NCBI GenBank assembly: GCA_963827585.1
Contig: CAWHCK010000060.1
Location: 186,001 to 250,000, forward strand
Source: VAZQ01 sp963827585
GTDB taxonomy: Bacteria > Pseudomonadota > Alphaproteobacteria > Rhizobiales > Xanthobacteraceae
Length of the DNA: 64,000 nucleotides
Direction of reading: 5' to 3'
Made by a program: the position numbers and the translations under genes. Shown piece by piece: positions 36,317-47,944 of the stretch. The notes below the pieces were generated by a model, which was given only the letters and a program-made list of their open reading frames with translations, did not search any database and was not told the DNA's origin. Each line of letters begins with the position of its first letter. Positions within the stretch are counted from its first letter, which is position 1.

Positions 36317-38692
36317 TCACGTATTGGCCTTCGCCTCCCTGATCCGCCGCCACACTTGCTCGGAGGTGAGCGGCATTTCGAGGTGCGTGACGCCGAGCGG
36401 GGCAAGCGCGTCGAGGGCGGCGCTCACGACCGCGGCGGGCGCGCCGATCGAGCCCGCCTCGCCGCAGCCCTTGGCGCCGAGCGGATTGTGGGTGCAGGGC
36501 TGGCTCTCGTCGCATTCGGTCACGAACAGCGGCAGGTCGTCGGCGCGCGCCACCGCATAGTCCATGAACGATCCGGAGACGAGCTGGCCGCCGCCGTCGT
36601 AGGCGCAATGCTCGAGCAGCGCCTGGCCCAGCCCCTGGGCGACGCCGCCGTGGATCTGGCCGTCCACGATCATCGGATTGATGACGGTGCCGACGTCGTC
36701 GACGCCCCAGAAGCCGACGAGCTCGATGCGGCCGGTGTCGGGATCGATCTCGAGCTCGCAGACATGGGCGCCGTTGCTGAAGGCGAAGCTCGGGGGGTCG
36801 TAGACCGCGGTCTCCTGCAGGCCCGGCTCCACGGTCTCGAGTGGAAAGTTGTGGGGGACATAGGCCGCCTGCGCGACCTCCGCGAACGACACGCGCCGGT
36901 CGGTGCCGGCGATGACGAAGGCGCCGTCATTGAAATCAACGTCGCCGGCCGCGGCCTCCATGAGATGCGCCGCGATCAGCTTGCCTTTCGCGACGATCTT
37001 GTCGGCGGCGCGATCGAGCGCGCATCCCCCGACCGCGATCGAGCGCGACCCGAAGGTGCCGGTGCCGTGCGGGACCGCATCGGTGTCGCCTTCCACCACT
37101 TCGACGTTTTCGACGGGCACGCCCAAGCGCGAAGAGAGAATCTGCGCAAACGTGGTGGCGTGGCCCTGCCCGTGATTGTGGGTGCCGAGCATGGCGCGCA
37201 CCGCGCCGTCGGGCTCGACCCGGATCGAGGCCGCCTCGTAGAAGCCGACGCGCGCGCCGTTGACGCCGGCAAAGCGCGACGGCGCGACCCCCGACGACTC
37301 GACGTAGCAGGCCATGCCGATGCCGCGCAGGCGCCCGCGCCGCGCGGCCTCCGTACGCCGCTTGGGAAATCCCTCGTAGGCGGCGAGCGCGAGCGTGCGG
37401 TCAAAGACTTTCGGGAAGTCGCCGCAGTCGTAGGTGGGACCGATCGGGGTCTTGTACGGCATCGCGGTGGGCGGAATGAGATTGCGCCGCCGGATCTCCG
37501 CGCGGTCGATGCCGAGCTTGCCGGCCGCGCCGTCGGCAAGACGCTCCAGCACGTAGCAGGCCTCCGGCCGGCCCGCGCCGCGAAAGGCGTCGGTCGGCGT
37601 CGTGTTGGTGAAGATCCCCGTGCTCTCGACGAAGATCGCAGGCGTGCGGTAGCCGCCGGCGAACAGCGCGCTGTAGATCGCGCTCGGGATCGCGGCGCCG
37701 AAGGTCGAGACGTAGGCGCCGAGATTGGCGAAGGTCGCGACGCGCAGCGCGAGGAAATGCCCCTCATCGTCGAAGGCAAGCTCGGCATGGGTCAGGTGAT
37801 CGCGGGCCTGGTTGTCGGCGACGAAGCTCTCCGCCCGGGTCGCCACCCAGCGCACGGGCCGGCCGAGCCGGCGCGCCGCCCAGGCGACGATCCCCTCCTC
37901 GGGATAGAGCTTGCCCTTGTAGCCGAAGCCGCCGCCGACGTCGGGCGAGACCACGCGCAGCGCGCTCTCGGGGATGCCGAGCTGCTCGGTCACCTGCCGG
38001 CGGATGTGGTGCGGCGCCTGCGTCGAGGTATAGAGCGTGAGCTTGCCGCCGTCCGGCTCGGCCGTGGCGATGACCGCGCGCGGCTCGATCGCCGCCCCGA
38101 CCAGGCGGTTGTTGACGAGATCGATCGCCACCGTGTGCGGCGCCGAGCGGAACGCGGCCGCGACCGCGGCCTCGTCGCCCTTGGCCCAGCGGAAGCAGAC
38201 GTTGCCGGGCGCGGATGCATGCAGCTGCGGCGCACCGGCGGCCTGCGCGTCGCGTGCATCGGTCACCGCCGGCAGCGGCTCGTACGCGACCTCGACACGC
38301 TCGGCCGCATCCAGTGCCTGCGCCAGGCTTTCGGCGATGACCGCCGCGACCGGCTCGCCGACATGGCGCACCCGCTCGCGCGCCAGCGCAAAGCGTGGCG
38401 GCTCGGCCATGGCCGAGCCGTCGCGCGAGCGCACCAGCCAGAGCGGGCGCATCGGCGCCATGCCGTCCGCCGCCATGTCGGCGCCGGTGAGCACGGCGAT
38501 GACGCCGGATGAAGCCAGCGCCGCCGCGGTATCGATCCGGCGGATCGCCGCGTGCGCGTGCGGCGAGCGCACCAGCGCGCAGGCGAGCGCGCCGGGCAGG
38601 TCGATGTCGGCCACGAAGCGCCCGCGGCCGGTGAGAAAGCGCCGGTCCTCGACGCGGCGCAGCGGCGCACCGATGCCTTGATAATTTCGCAC
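36317..38692 (-). CDS. xanthine dehydrogenase-family molybdopterin-binding subunit
   Basis: This is an intact 791-residue large subunit. It starts MRNYQGIGAPLRRVEDRRFL and has VRSPHAHAAIRRIDTA, the MCD-binding VSPDVGGGFGYKGKLYPEEG, the AFRGAGRPEACYVLERL loop (form-II type), HNHGQGHATTFAQIL, and the catalytic Glu in LGAKGCGEAGSIG near residue 745. No FAD or iron-sulfur subunit gene adjoins it. It may use the CoxM and CoxS of the 30.8-34.5 kb set. The substrate is probably an aldehyde or N-heteroaromatic compound. Confidence 0.92.
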   Translation of the reverse strand: MRNYQGIGAPLRRVEDRRFLTGRGRFVADIDLPGALACALVRSPHAHAAIRRIDTAAALASSGVIAVLTGADMAADGMAPMRPLWLVRSRDGSAMAEPPRFALARERVRHVGEPVAAVIAESLAQALDAAERVEVAYEPLPAVTDARDAQAAGAPQLHASAPGNVCFRWAKGDEAAVAAAFRSAPHTVAIDLVNNRLVGAAIEPRAVIATAEPDGGKLTLYTSTQAPHHIRRQVTEQLGIPESALRVVSPDVGGGFGYKGKLYPEEGIVAWAARRLGRPVRWVATRAESFVADNQARDHLTHAELAFDDEGHFLALRVATFANLGAYVSTFGAAIPSAIYSALFAGGYRTPAIFVESTGIFTNTTPTDAFRGAGRPEACYVLERLADGAAGKLGIDRAEIRRRNLIPPTAMPYKTPIGPTYDCGDFPKVFDRTLALAAYEGFPKRRTEAARRGRLRGIGMACYVESSGVAPSRFAGVNGARVGFYEAASIRVEPDGAVRAMLGTHNHGQGHATTFAQILSSRLGVPVENVEVVEGDTDAVPHGTGTFGSRSIAVGGCALDRAADKIVAKGKLIAAHLMEAAAGDVDFNDGAFVIAGTDRRVSFAEVAQAAYVPHNFPLETVEPGLQETAVYDPPSFAFSNGAHVCELEIDPDTGRIELVGFWGVDDVGTVINPMIVDGQIHGGVAQGLGQALLEHCAYDGGGQLVSGSFMDYAVARADDLPLFVTECDESQPCTHNPLGAKGCGEAGSIGAPAAVVSAALDALAPLGVTHLEMPLTSEQVWRRIREAKANT

Positions 38693-38739
38693 GCTAAGGC
38701 CCGTTCCTTAGTGCTTGATGCATGAAGGTGCCACGCACT

Positions 38740-38940
38740 CGGTGCGCTCCCCTCCCCCACGCCACCCGGGCTTGCCGGGTGGCGCATTATAGTGCGCAAG
38801 TCGGGCAGGCCCGACTTGCGTTTGGGGAGGGGTTGGGGGTGGGGGTCGGTGTTAGTGGACACATCTTGTCCAACAACTACGACCCCCCTCCCCAGCCCTC
38901 CCCCACAAGGGGGGAGGGAGCAGACCGAGTTTGCCGCTTG
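38740..38940. repeat. mosaic of palindromic intergenic repeats
   Basis: Two adjacent hairpins, CCACCCGGGCTTGCCGGGTGG and GCGCAAGTCGGGCAGG with CCCGACTTGCG, lie at 38769-38820. They sit between polypyrimidine/polypurine arms CTCCCCTCCCCCAC and GGGGAGGGTTGGGGGTGG-like sequence. A similar twin-hairpin order is found at 42287-42350. There is no coding signal. Confidence 0.65.
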
Positions 38941-38968
38941 CGCTGACTCCATTTCACAGAAATGAGCG

Positions 38969-40002
38969 CTACTCCATTTCCTCCCGCACCAGGTCGAGCC
39001 GCTCGAACGCGGACTTGTCCGTCACCATGAAGAGGTCGGCATCGCCGCCGCGTGCTTCGTGGCGCGCCCACGTCCAGTGCGGAACGGTGAAGACGTCGTG
39101 CTGCGACCATTCGAAGGTTGCCTCGCCGATGGTCGAGCGGCCCTCGCCCGCAACCACCAGGCACACGGCGTTCCAGGTCGCGCGCTTTTTGCGGGTCGGC
39201 GTGCCCTTGTCGAGGCGCGCGGCATAGCAATCGAGCGTCGGCATGACGGCGCCGCCGGTCACGGGATTGACATAGCGGATGCGGCGCATGCCGTCGGGCC
39301 CGGGCGGGGCGGCGGCCAGGAGCCGCCGCGTCGCCTCGCCGGGATAGCGATATTTCGGCGAATTGACCGGACCCGCGGCGGCGCCCTCGGCGCGCAGGCC
39401 CGCCTCGGTCCATAGAGCTCTCCTCGCCCTCGTCGACTTGCCAGAATTCGTTGTTGCGGGGGTCGCCCGGCTCGAAGAAATGGGCGTCGACGGCGCGAAT
39501 GAGCGGCATGTTGGCGGCGTCAAACCAGATGATGCGGTGATCGCTGTCGTTGATGTGGCCGTGCCATACCATGGGCGGGGTCAGGATCAGGTCGCCCGCC
39601 TTCATCTCGCAGCGGCGGCCGTCGACGATGGTGACCGCGCCGTCGGCGCGGGTGGCGAAGCGGATCGCGGCGCCGGTGTGACGGTGCGGGCGGGCGCGGT
39701 CGCCGGGATCGAGCACTGTGAAGGCGGCGAGCAGCGTGCTCGTGGTGGTCGTCTCGGCTCCGAACGCCGGATGCGCCATGATCAGCGCACGGCGCTCGAT
39801 GTCGTTGATCGAGACCTCGCCGACCGAGCGGTGCAGGAACGGCTCGATGTCGCGCCAGCGCCAGACGAACGGCGCATCCCGCGGCTGCGGCTTGATCGGC
39901 GTGATGCGCTGGTAGCGGTCCCACAGCGGGTGCAGGTGCTTCGCCTCGAGCTCGGCGACGAAGGAGGTTGCCTGCGGTTGCAGCGGCTGCAGCGTCGGCC
40001 AT
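38969..40002 (-). CDS. gentisate 1,2-dioxygenase-like bicupin (two frameshifts)
   Basis: This is a bicupin of about 344 residues, the usual gentisate dioxygenase length. The N-terminal cupin has RPHRHTGAAIRFATRADGA and WHGHINDSDH, giving His ligands for Fe(II). The C-terminal cupin (ATWNAVCLVVAGEGRST, WSQHDVFTVPHWTWARHEA) is in a second frame joined near 39415. The ATG at 40002 has GGAG upstream, but reading through needs one A removed near 39960, since the intact frame has no start codon. It may cleave gentisate or a related 1,4-dihydroxy/aminohydroxy aromatic acid. Confidence 0.83.
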
Positions 40003-40019
40003 GGCTTGTCTCCAGCTCC

Positions 40020-40184
40020 CTCTCCACGCGACTCGGTCTGCTCCCTCTCCCCGCCTTGGCGGGGAGAGGGGTTGGGGTGCAGTGGCGCACTTTCCCATGA
40101 CGGCGAGCTCGCGGCGAGCCCTCCGTCACTCGCGACGCCTTCGGCGCCGACCTCTCCACCGCAAGCGGGGAGTGGTGGCGGCAC
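40020..40184. repeat. polypurine/polypyrimidine palindromic repeats
   Basis: CTCCCTCTCCCCGCCTTGGC / GGGGAGAGGG forms a hairpin near 40048-40070. Similar short palindromes follow up to the rbsB-type gene. The region has no coding signal. Confidence 0.55.
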
Positions 40185-41120
40185 TCACGTCTTCGGCAGC
40201 TTCAGGTCGATATTGCCGCCGTCGATGATGATGTGCTTGATGAAGACGCGCGGCTCGACCTTGTCGCCCTTGAAGAAGGTCGCGAGCACGTCGACACCGA
40301 GGCGGCCCCATTCCACCGGGTTGAGCTCGACCGTCATCGCCAGATTCTCCTCCTTCACCGCCCGCAGCGCCGGCGGCACGCCGTTCATGCCGGTGACGAT
40401 CGTCTTGCCCTTGCGGTTGGCGGCGTTGACCGCCTGCATGGCGCCGAGCGCGACGTCGTCGTTGGCGGTGTAGATCGCCGCGAGATCGGGATTGGCGACC
40501 AGCACGTCCTCCGCCTGCTTGACGCCGCGCTCGCGCGTGAGCGGGCCGTCGGCGCGGAACACGATCTGGATGCCGGGATGTTTCGCCATCACCTCGCTGT
40601 AGCCGTCGCCGAGATTCTTGAAGGTGGGCGCGCCGCTCGGGCCCATGAGCAGCGCCACCTTGCCCTTGCCGTCGAGCTTTTTCGCCGTCCACTCCGCGAT
40701 GTCGCGGCCGATCTGCTTCTCGTCCATGGCCACGTGGATGGTCTGGTTGGGCGACGCCGATCCGCGCGCGACCGACACGATCGGGATCTTGGCGGCCGCG
40801 GCGGCGTCATAGGCGGCGTTCACGCCCACGGCATCGATCGGCGAAATGAGAATGCCCTTGACCCCGCGCGCCACCAGATCCTGCACGCCGTTGATCTGCC
40901 TGAGCTTGTCCTCGTTGGCGGAGACCGTTGCCACGTCCCAGCCGAGCTCCTGGGCGCGGGCGCGGATGCCGCGCAGCATGGCGATGTAGAAGGGATTGTC
41001 GTCCTGCGCGAGCGAGACGCCGATGGTGATCTTCTGCTGGCCGAGCGAAGGTGCCGTCGGCGCCAGCGCCGCCGCGAGCACGAGCGCCGCCGCGAGCGTG
41101 GTCATGCGAAACCTGAACAT
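40185..41120 (-). CDS. ribose-type ABC transporter periplasmic binding protein
   Basis: This 311-residue receptor has a signal peptide (MTTLAAALVLAAALAPTAPS) and an RbsB-type binding fold: KITIGVSLAQDDNPFYIAML, LVARGVKGILISPIDAVGVN, VAMDEKQIGRDIAEW, YTANDDVALGAMQAV and GNIDLKLPKT at the end. The permease and ATPase genes lie upstream. Despite the sugar-family name, neighbouring genes suggest an aromatic or other non-sugar ligand. Ligand not determined. Confidence 0.92.
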   Translation of the reverse strand: MFRFRMTTLAAALVLAAALAPTAPSLGQQKITIGVSLAQDDNPFYIAMLRGIRARAQELGWDVATVSANEDKLRQINGVQDLVARGVKGILISPIDAVGVNAAYDAAAAAKIPIVSVARGSASPNQTIHVAMDEKQIGRDIAEWTAKKLDGKGKVALLMGPSGAPTFKNLGDGYSEVMAKHPGIQIVFRADGPLTRERGVKQAEDVLVANPDLAAIYTANDDVALGAMQAVNAANRKGKTIVTGMNGVPPALRAVKEENLAMTVELNPVEWGRLGVDVLATFFKGDKVEPRVFIKHIIIDGGNIDLKLPKT

Positions 41121-41140
41121 GCGAATGCTCCCGTTCCAGA

Positions 41141-41230
41141 GGTCAGTAATCAGTAGTCAGTAATCAGTGGTATGCCCAGCCATCGTCGCTCTTGCCTTCT
41201 GATTACTGATTACTGACTTCTGACTACTGG
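41141..41230. repeat. inverted repeat built of TCAGTAATCAG units
   Basis: The left arm at 41141-41170 contains GTCAGTAATCAGTAGTCAG then TAATCAGTGG. The right arm at 41199-41230 is CTGATTACTGATTACTGACT then TCTGACTACTGG. Each arm has internal direct repeats. The right arm covers the last codon and stop of the permease gene (stop at 41224). Confidence 0.8.
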
Positions 41231-42189
41231 CGCGAGCGTAACCTTTCGGCGGCGGCCGCCGCAATGATCACGGCGCCCACCGCGACGCGCTGCCAGTAGG
41301 AATTGACGTTGAGCAGGTTGAGCGCGTTGCCGAGCACGATCATGATGAAGACCCCGATCACGCTCTTATAGAGGGTGCCTTCGCCGCCCTGCAGCGCCGC
41401 TCCGCCCAGGACTACCGCGGCAATGGCGGTCAATTCATAGAATTCGCCGGCGGTCGGCTGGCCGGATTGCAACCGGGCAGCGAGCATGACCCCGGCGACG
41501 CCCGCGAGCGCGCCGCACCAGACGTAGGTCGAGGCTATCACGCGCCGCACGGGAACGCCCGACAGATAGGCGGCCTCGCGCCCGCCGCCGGTGGCGTAGA
41601 TGCGCCGCCCGTAGGGGGTCGCGTGCATGACGAAGGAGAGCACCGCGAGCAGCAGCGCCGGGACCCAGACGAGATAGTGGATGCCGAGGAAGCGGTCGGA
41701 GCCGAAGGCGACGAACGCGCCGGGGAGCCCGGTCTCGCCGCTCACCGGCGCGCCGCCGGTGATGAGAAACACCACGCCGCGCACCAGCACCATGGTGCCG
41801 AGCGTGGTGATGAAAGGGTTGACGTTGAGGAAGGCGATGACCAGGCCGTTGGCGAGCCCCACCGCCGCGCCGGCGATGATCCCGGCCGCCACGCCGGCTG
41901 CGATCCCGGCTTCGAGCATGACCATCGCCGCAATGCAGCCCGACAGCGCGGCGGTCGAGCCGACCGAGAGATCGAAGCCGCCGCCGACGATGACGAAGGT
42001 CATGCCCATGGCGATCACCGCCATGATCGAGGACTGCACCAGGATGTTCGTGAGATTGAGCGGGGAGAGAAAGCGGTTGGTGAGCAGCGCGGTCACCGCG
42101 CACAGCACGATCAGCGAGATCAGCGGCATCTGGCCGGCGAGATTCAGTCGCTTGCCGGCGAGGTTCAGCCTCTTGGTCATGCGATCCAT
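41224..42189 (-). CDS. ribose-type ABC transporter permease
   Basis: This 321-residue RbsC-family permease has SSIMAVIAMGMTFVIVGGGF followed by DLSVGSTAAL, the family signature, and multiple helices ending TLYKSVIGVFIMIVLGNALN. The ATG at 42189 begins MDRMTKRLNL; the second Met at 42180 is also possible. It forms the pore for the receptor and ATPase beside it. The stop lies within a dispersed inverted repeat. Confidence 0.93.
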   Translation of the reverse strand: MDRMTKRLNLAGKRLNLAGQMPLISLIVLCAVTALLTNRFLSPLNLTNILVQSSIMAVIAMGMTFVIVGGGFDLSVGSTAALSGCIAAMVMLEAGIAAGVAAGIIAGAAVGLANGLVIAFLNVNPFITTLGTMVLVRGVVFLITGGAPVSGETGLPGAFVAFGSDRFLGIHYLVWVPALLLAVLSFVMHATPYGRRIYATGGGREAAYLSGVPVRRVIASTYVWCGALAGVAGVMLAARLQSGQPTAGEFYELTAIAAVVLGGAALQGGEGTLYKSVIGVFIMIVLGNALNLLNVNSYWQRVAVGAVIIAAAAAERLRSRQ

Positions 42190-42212
42190 GCGACGATCAA
42201 CGCTCTCTCGCC

Positions 42213-42400
42213 GTCATCCTGAGGTGCCCGCGTCTTCGCGGGCCTCGAAGGATGATCGGCCCCACTGTTTCGGGCCGTCGCCCACCGATCTCGGGTTTAC
42301 CCGAGATCGGAATATTTTGCTGCGCAAGTCGGCTACAGCCGACTTGCGATGGCTCCGCCGGCGAAGAGGCGCGGAGCACCTCAGGGTGACGGGGGTAGAT
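42213..42400. repeat. nested palindromic repeat with twin hairpins
   Basis: Outer arms CGTCATCCTGAGGTGC (42213-42228) and GCACCTCAGGGTGACGG (42376-42392) enclose inner hairpins CCGATCTCGGG/CCCGAGATCGG (42289-42314) and GCGCAAGTCGGC/GCCGACTTGCG (42322-42348). The second hairpin has the same stem as at 38802-38820. Confidence 0.75.
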
Positions 42401-42421
42401 TGGAGTGTGCGTGCTTCATCA

Positions 42422-43893
42422 TCACCCGCCGATCGCCGCGCGCAGCTTGGGCTCGTCGAGGCCGGCGGCGCGATCGAGCGTTGCGGCAATACGCCCGTGC
42501 CGCACGGCGAGAACGGAGTCACATAGCCGCGCCAGCTCGCCGAGATCGCTCGAGTGCACCAGCGCGCCGCCGCCGCGGGCGACGAAATCGCGAATGAGCG
42601 CGTGGACCTGTGCCTTGGCCGCCACGTCGATGCCTTGCGTCGGCTCGTCGAGCAGCAGCACGGCGACGCGACGCGCCAGCCATTTGGCGAGGATGACCTT
42701 CTGCTGGTTGCCGCCGGACAGCGCGCTCGCCTTGAGCTGCGGCCGCCGCGGACGGATATCGGTGAGCTCGATGAGCTCGGCGACGATGCGATCGCCGGCG
42801 GCGCGGTCGAGCCAGCCCAGGCGCGACAGCGCGTCGAGATTGGGCAGCAGGATGTTGTCCCGCACCGATTGGTTCAGCACCAGGCCGAGCGACCGCTCGC
42901 CCGGCACCATGCCGATGCCGGCGGCGACGGCATCGCGCGGACTGGCGAGCCGGCGCGCATCGCCGCGCAGCTTGACGGTCACCGGCTTATTCGCGACTCC
43001 GAACAGGCTGCGCAGCATCGCCCCGGTGCCGCTGCCGAGGAGCCCCGCGAAGCCGATCGCCTCGCCGGCGTGCAAGGCGGACGGTCGCGTGGCCGTCGGG
43101 CTGCGCCTGCAGCAGCAGCGTGTCGGACGGGACTGGCGCGAGCGGCGACCTCTTCGGCCGCGCGCCCGGTCATCGCGGCGACGAGATCGTGCACGGAGAA
43201 CGCGCCGCGCGCGCTCACGGCCGCGACGCGGCCGTCGCGCAGCACGGTGCAGCGGTCGGCGATGGCGACCACCTCGTCGAGACGATGGGAGATGTAGATC
43301 ACGGCGGTGCCGTTTGCCTTCATGCGGGCGAGCACCGCAAACAGCCGCTCGATCTCGCGCTTTTCGAGCGCCGCCGTGGGCTCGTCGAGAATGAAGATAC
43401 GGCATTGCCGGCGCAGCGCCTTGGCGATCGCCACCAGCTGGCGCTCGGCGAAGCCGAGCGCGGCGACGGGCCTGTCGGGATCGGGGTCGAAGTCGAGCTC
43501 TCCGAGCACGGTGCGCGCGGCCGCGCGCATGCGCGCGCGATCGACCACGGCGAGAGGGCCGAGCCGTCGCACCGGAAGGTCGCCGAGCGCGATGTTTTCC
43601 GCGACCGACAGCGCCGGCACCAGGCGCAGCTCCTGCGGGATGGTCACGATGCCCGCCGCAATCGCGTCGCGCGGACTGGAAAAATGCCGCTCCTGGCCAT
43701 CGACTCGCACCACGCCGCGATCGGGACGGAAAACCCCGCCCAGGATGCGGATCAGCGTGGACTTGCCGGCGCCGTTCTCGCCGACAATGGCGTGGATCTC
43801 GCCGAAGGCGACGTCGAAGTCGACGCCGTCGAGCGCCGCCGTCGCGCCGAACTGCTTTGAGACGCCTTCGGCGCTGGCAGCCGGACCCCTCAT
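42422..43893 (-). CDS. ribose-type ABC transporter ATPase with two nucleotide-binding domains (two frameshifts)
   Basis: This is an RbsA-type double ATPase of about 490 residues. Domain 1 has Walker A VGENGAGKSTLIRILGG, LGFAERQLVAIAKAL (signature region) and Walker B IFILDEPTAAL. Domain 2 has a degenerate Walker A (GLLGSGTGAML, normal for this family), ALSGGNQQKVILAKWL and Walker B VLLLDEPTQGID. The linker near 43075-43145 needs two single C removals to stay in frame (DTLLLQAQPDGHATVRLHAGEA). ATG at 43893. It energises the importer with the two genes downstream. Confidence 0.87.
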
Positions 43894-43906
43894 GCACCCA
43901 TCCCTC

Positions 43907-44053
43907 CCGCCGTCATTCCGGGGCGCCGCGAAAGCGGCGAGCCCGGAATCCATAACCCCAGGAGATGCCGCATCGACGTGGCGGTGCCATCACGGAAAGG
44001 ACTGTGGTTATGGATTCCGGCCCTCGCTTCGCTCGGCCGGAATGACAGGAGAG
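43907..44053. repeat. long dispersed palindrome (Rhizobiales-type)
   Basis: Outer arms CGTCATTCCGGGGCGCC and GGCCGGAATGACAGG enclose CGGAATCCATAACCCC and GTTATGGATTCCGG. A related copy is at 47694-47802. Confidence 0.75.
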
Positions 44054-44056
44054 AGA

Positions 44057-45118
44057 TCATCGCGGGACGAACGCGACTTGCATCTTTTCGTCGGTGAACT
44101 TGCCGCGCTCGATGATGACGTCATTGTCGAGTGCAACCGTGCAGTCGCGCATCGGCACGTCGTAGTGGCCCTTGGTGGTGCGCTTGCCGCCGCCTTGCGA
44201 GTTCGGGCCGGTCGAGAACAGGAAGTTTCCGGCGAAGCAGCGCGCGCCGGCGTGGTGGCGCACGGGATCGGCGCCGTTGAGCGCGATCGCGTCCCAGCGC
44301 CCGTGCGGGTTGAGCCCCCAGCCGAGATGCGAGATGGCGTGACCGTCCATGTCGTCGGCGTGCGCCTTGTTGCCGTTGAGCCAGTCGCTCATGAGCTTGG
44401 CGTCGAGGCCGCCTTCGATGCTGCGAATAAAGCCGTCGCGGATGTCGAGCCGCACCACGTCCTGCACGTACCGGCAGTAGGGCAGCACGACAATGTCGCC
44501 GGGCGCGAACACGACGGTGCCGCTGGCCGAGCCTTCGGTCGGAAACGTGTGGACGTGGCCGGCGCCCCAATGGTCGAAGCGGCCCGGCGCTTCCGAATAG
44601 CCGTATTGGATCATGGTCGGATATTCGCCGAGCTTGACCGTGAGGTCGGTGCCGCCGGCGCGCGTGATGCGCATGGTCCTGGCGCGTTCGAGGCGCGCCC
44701 CCGCATAGGTGACGGCCTGCTTGAGGCCGGGCGGCGCCATCAGCGTCTCGAGCTCGTCGGGAGCGTCGATGACCATGAGCACCCGGGTGCCGGCCTCGCG
44801 CGCCTCCTTGAGCCAGCGCGTGAACAGCGGGATGTGGAGGCAGACCAGCATGTCGGCCGATTTGATCGCCTCGAGCGTGCCCTTGCAGCGCCCGACGGTC
44901 TCGACCCCGACCTTGGTCCATGACGGCATGGCGTTGACGCACATCTCGTAGGCGTCGGCGCCGAAATCCTCGGCCGCGGCGAAGGCGGCGGAGACGTAGT
45001 CGCGCCGGGCGCCGAGATCGCTCAGCAGCACGATGGTCTCGCCCTTTTGCACGTTGCAGAGCTCGAATTCCTTGCGAAAGAGCATCGCCAGCTTGGCGTG
45101 ATTCAAGGCTTCGTGCAT
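44057..45118 (-). CDS. nicX: NicX-like 2,5-dihydroxypyridine 5,6-dioxygenase
   Basis: This 353-residue protein matches Pseudomonas NicX along its length. Metal-ligand candidates are His264 (AISHLGWGLNP), His318 and Asp320 (KGHYDVPMRD), the same positions as the known Fe(II) ligands of NicX (His265, His318, Asp320). Other shared parts are YGYSEAPGRFDHW and GNFLFSTGPN. NicX cleaves 2,5-dihydroxypyridine in nicotinate degradation; related members act on other ring diols. No other nic genes adjoin it, so the true substrate could be a different N-heteroaromatic or aminophenolic ring. Confidence 0.87.
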   Translation of the reverse strand: MHEALNHAKLAMLFRKEFELCNVQKGETIVLLSDLGARRDYVSAAFAAAEDFGADAYEMCVNAMPSWTKVGVETVGRCKGTLEAIKSADMLVCLHIPLFTRWLKEAREAGTRVLMVIDAPDELETLMAPPGLKQAVTYAGARLERARTMRITRAGGTDLTVKLGEYPTMIQYGYSEAPGRFDHWGAGHVHTFPTEGSASGTVVFAPGDIVVLPYCRYVQDVVRLDIRDGFIRSIEGGLDAKLMSDWLNGNKAHADDMDGHAISHLGWGLNPHGRWDAIALNGADPVRHHAGARCFAGNFLFSTGPNSQGGGKRTTKGHYDVPMRDCTVALDNDVIIERGKFTDEKMQVAFVPR

Positions 45119-45278
45119 GCATTACTCCTGTCCATTCGTCTCCGGCCTCACTCCGCCCTCATCCTGAGGAGCGCGCAGGACGGGCGCGTTCGGCAACGTC
45201 AGACTTGCGTACGCGCGTCTCGAAGCATGAGGCCGATCGAGAGCTTTCACAATAGCGCCGAGCTATTCCGGCGCCGAG

Positions 45279-47624
<2,346 letters not shown>

Positions 47625-47944
47625 GCACGCCTCCAGCTACTTCGTGTCCCGGGCGCAGCGCAAATTCCGAGCGGCTTGCACCAATCTCTCCATCGTCATT
47701 CCGGGGCCCGAGCGTTAGCGAGGGAGCCCGGAATCCATAACCACTTGCCGGGGGTATGGATTCCGGGCTCGCGCCTTTCGGCGCGCCCCGGAATGACGGC
47801 GGATGGATCCTCGCACGTCCGGGACACGAGCCGGAATTACTTTAGGCTTAAAATATCTGTTCGACAAGCTTGAAGCTTTAAAATTTTAAGCCTAAAACAT
47901 ATTCGGCCGGGGCGTCGGGTCCCCGGCCGGGCACGGATGAGGCG
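47625..47944. promoter_or_regulatory. divergent promoter region with a dispersed palindrome and MarR-type operators
   Basis: The palindrome at 47694-47802 has arms CGTCATTCCGGGGCC and GCCCCGGAATGACGGC around GGAATCCATAACC and TATGGATTCC. To its right is AT-rich DNA with two mirrored operator half-sites, listed separately. Promoters for both divergent units should lie within about 47830-47930. Confidence 0.7.
47841..47896. promoter_or_regulatory. candidate MarR operators (14-base inverted repeat)
   Basis: TTTAGGCTTAAAAT at 47841-47854 and its exact reverse complement ATTTTAAGCCTAAA at 47883-47896 are separated by 28 bases. Each half is itself a TTTA-N4-TAAA palindrome, the size of a MarR dimer site. 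They lie between the monooxygenase and SDR starts, and a MarR gene follows in the plus-strand unit. Confidence 0.75.

Noticed and set aside
35156..38512. 1118-codon plus-strand frame
   Set aside because: Antisense shadow of the amidohydrolase and molybdenum hydroxylase genes; low-complexity Arg/Asp/Ala-rich product.
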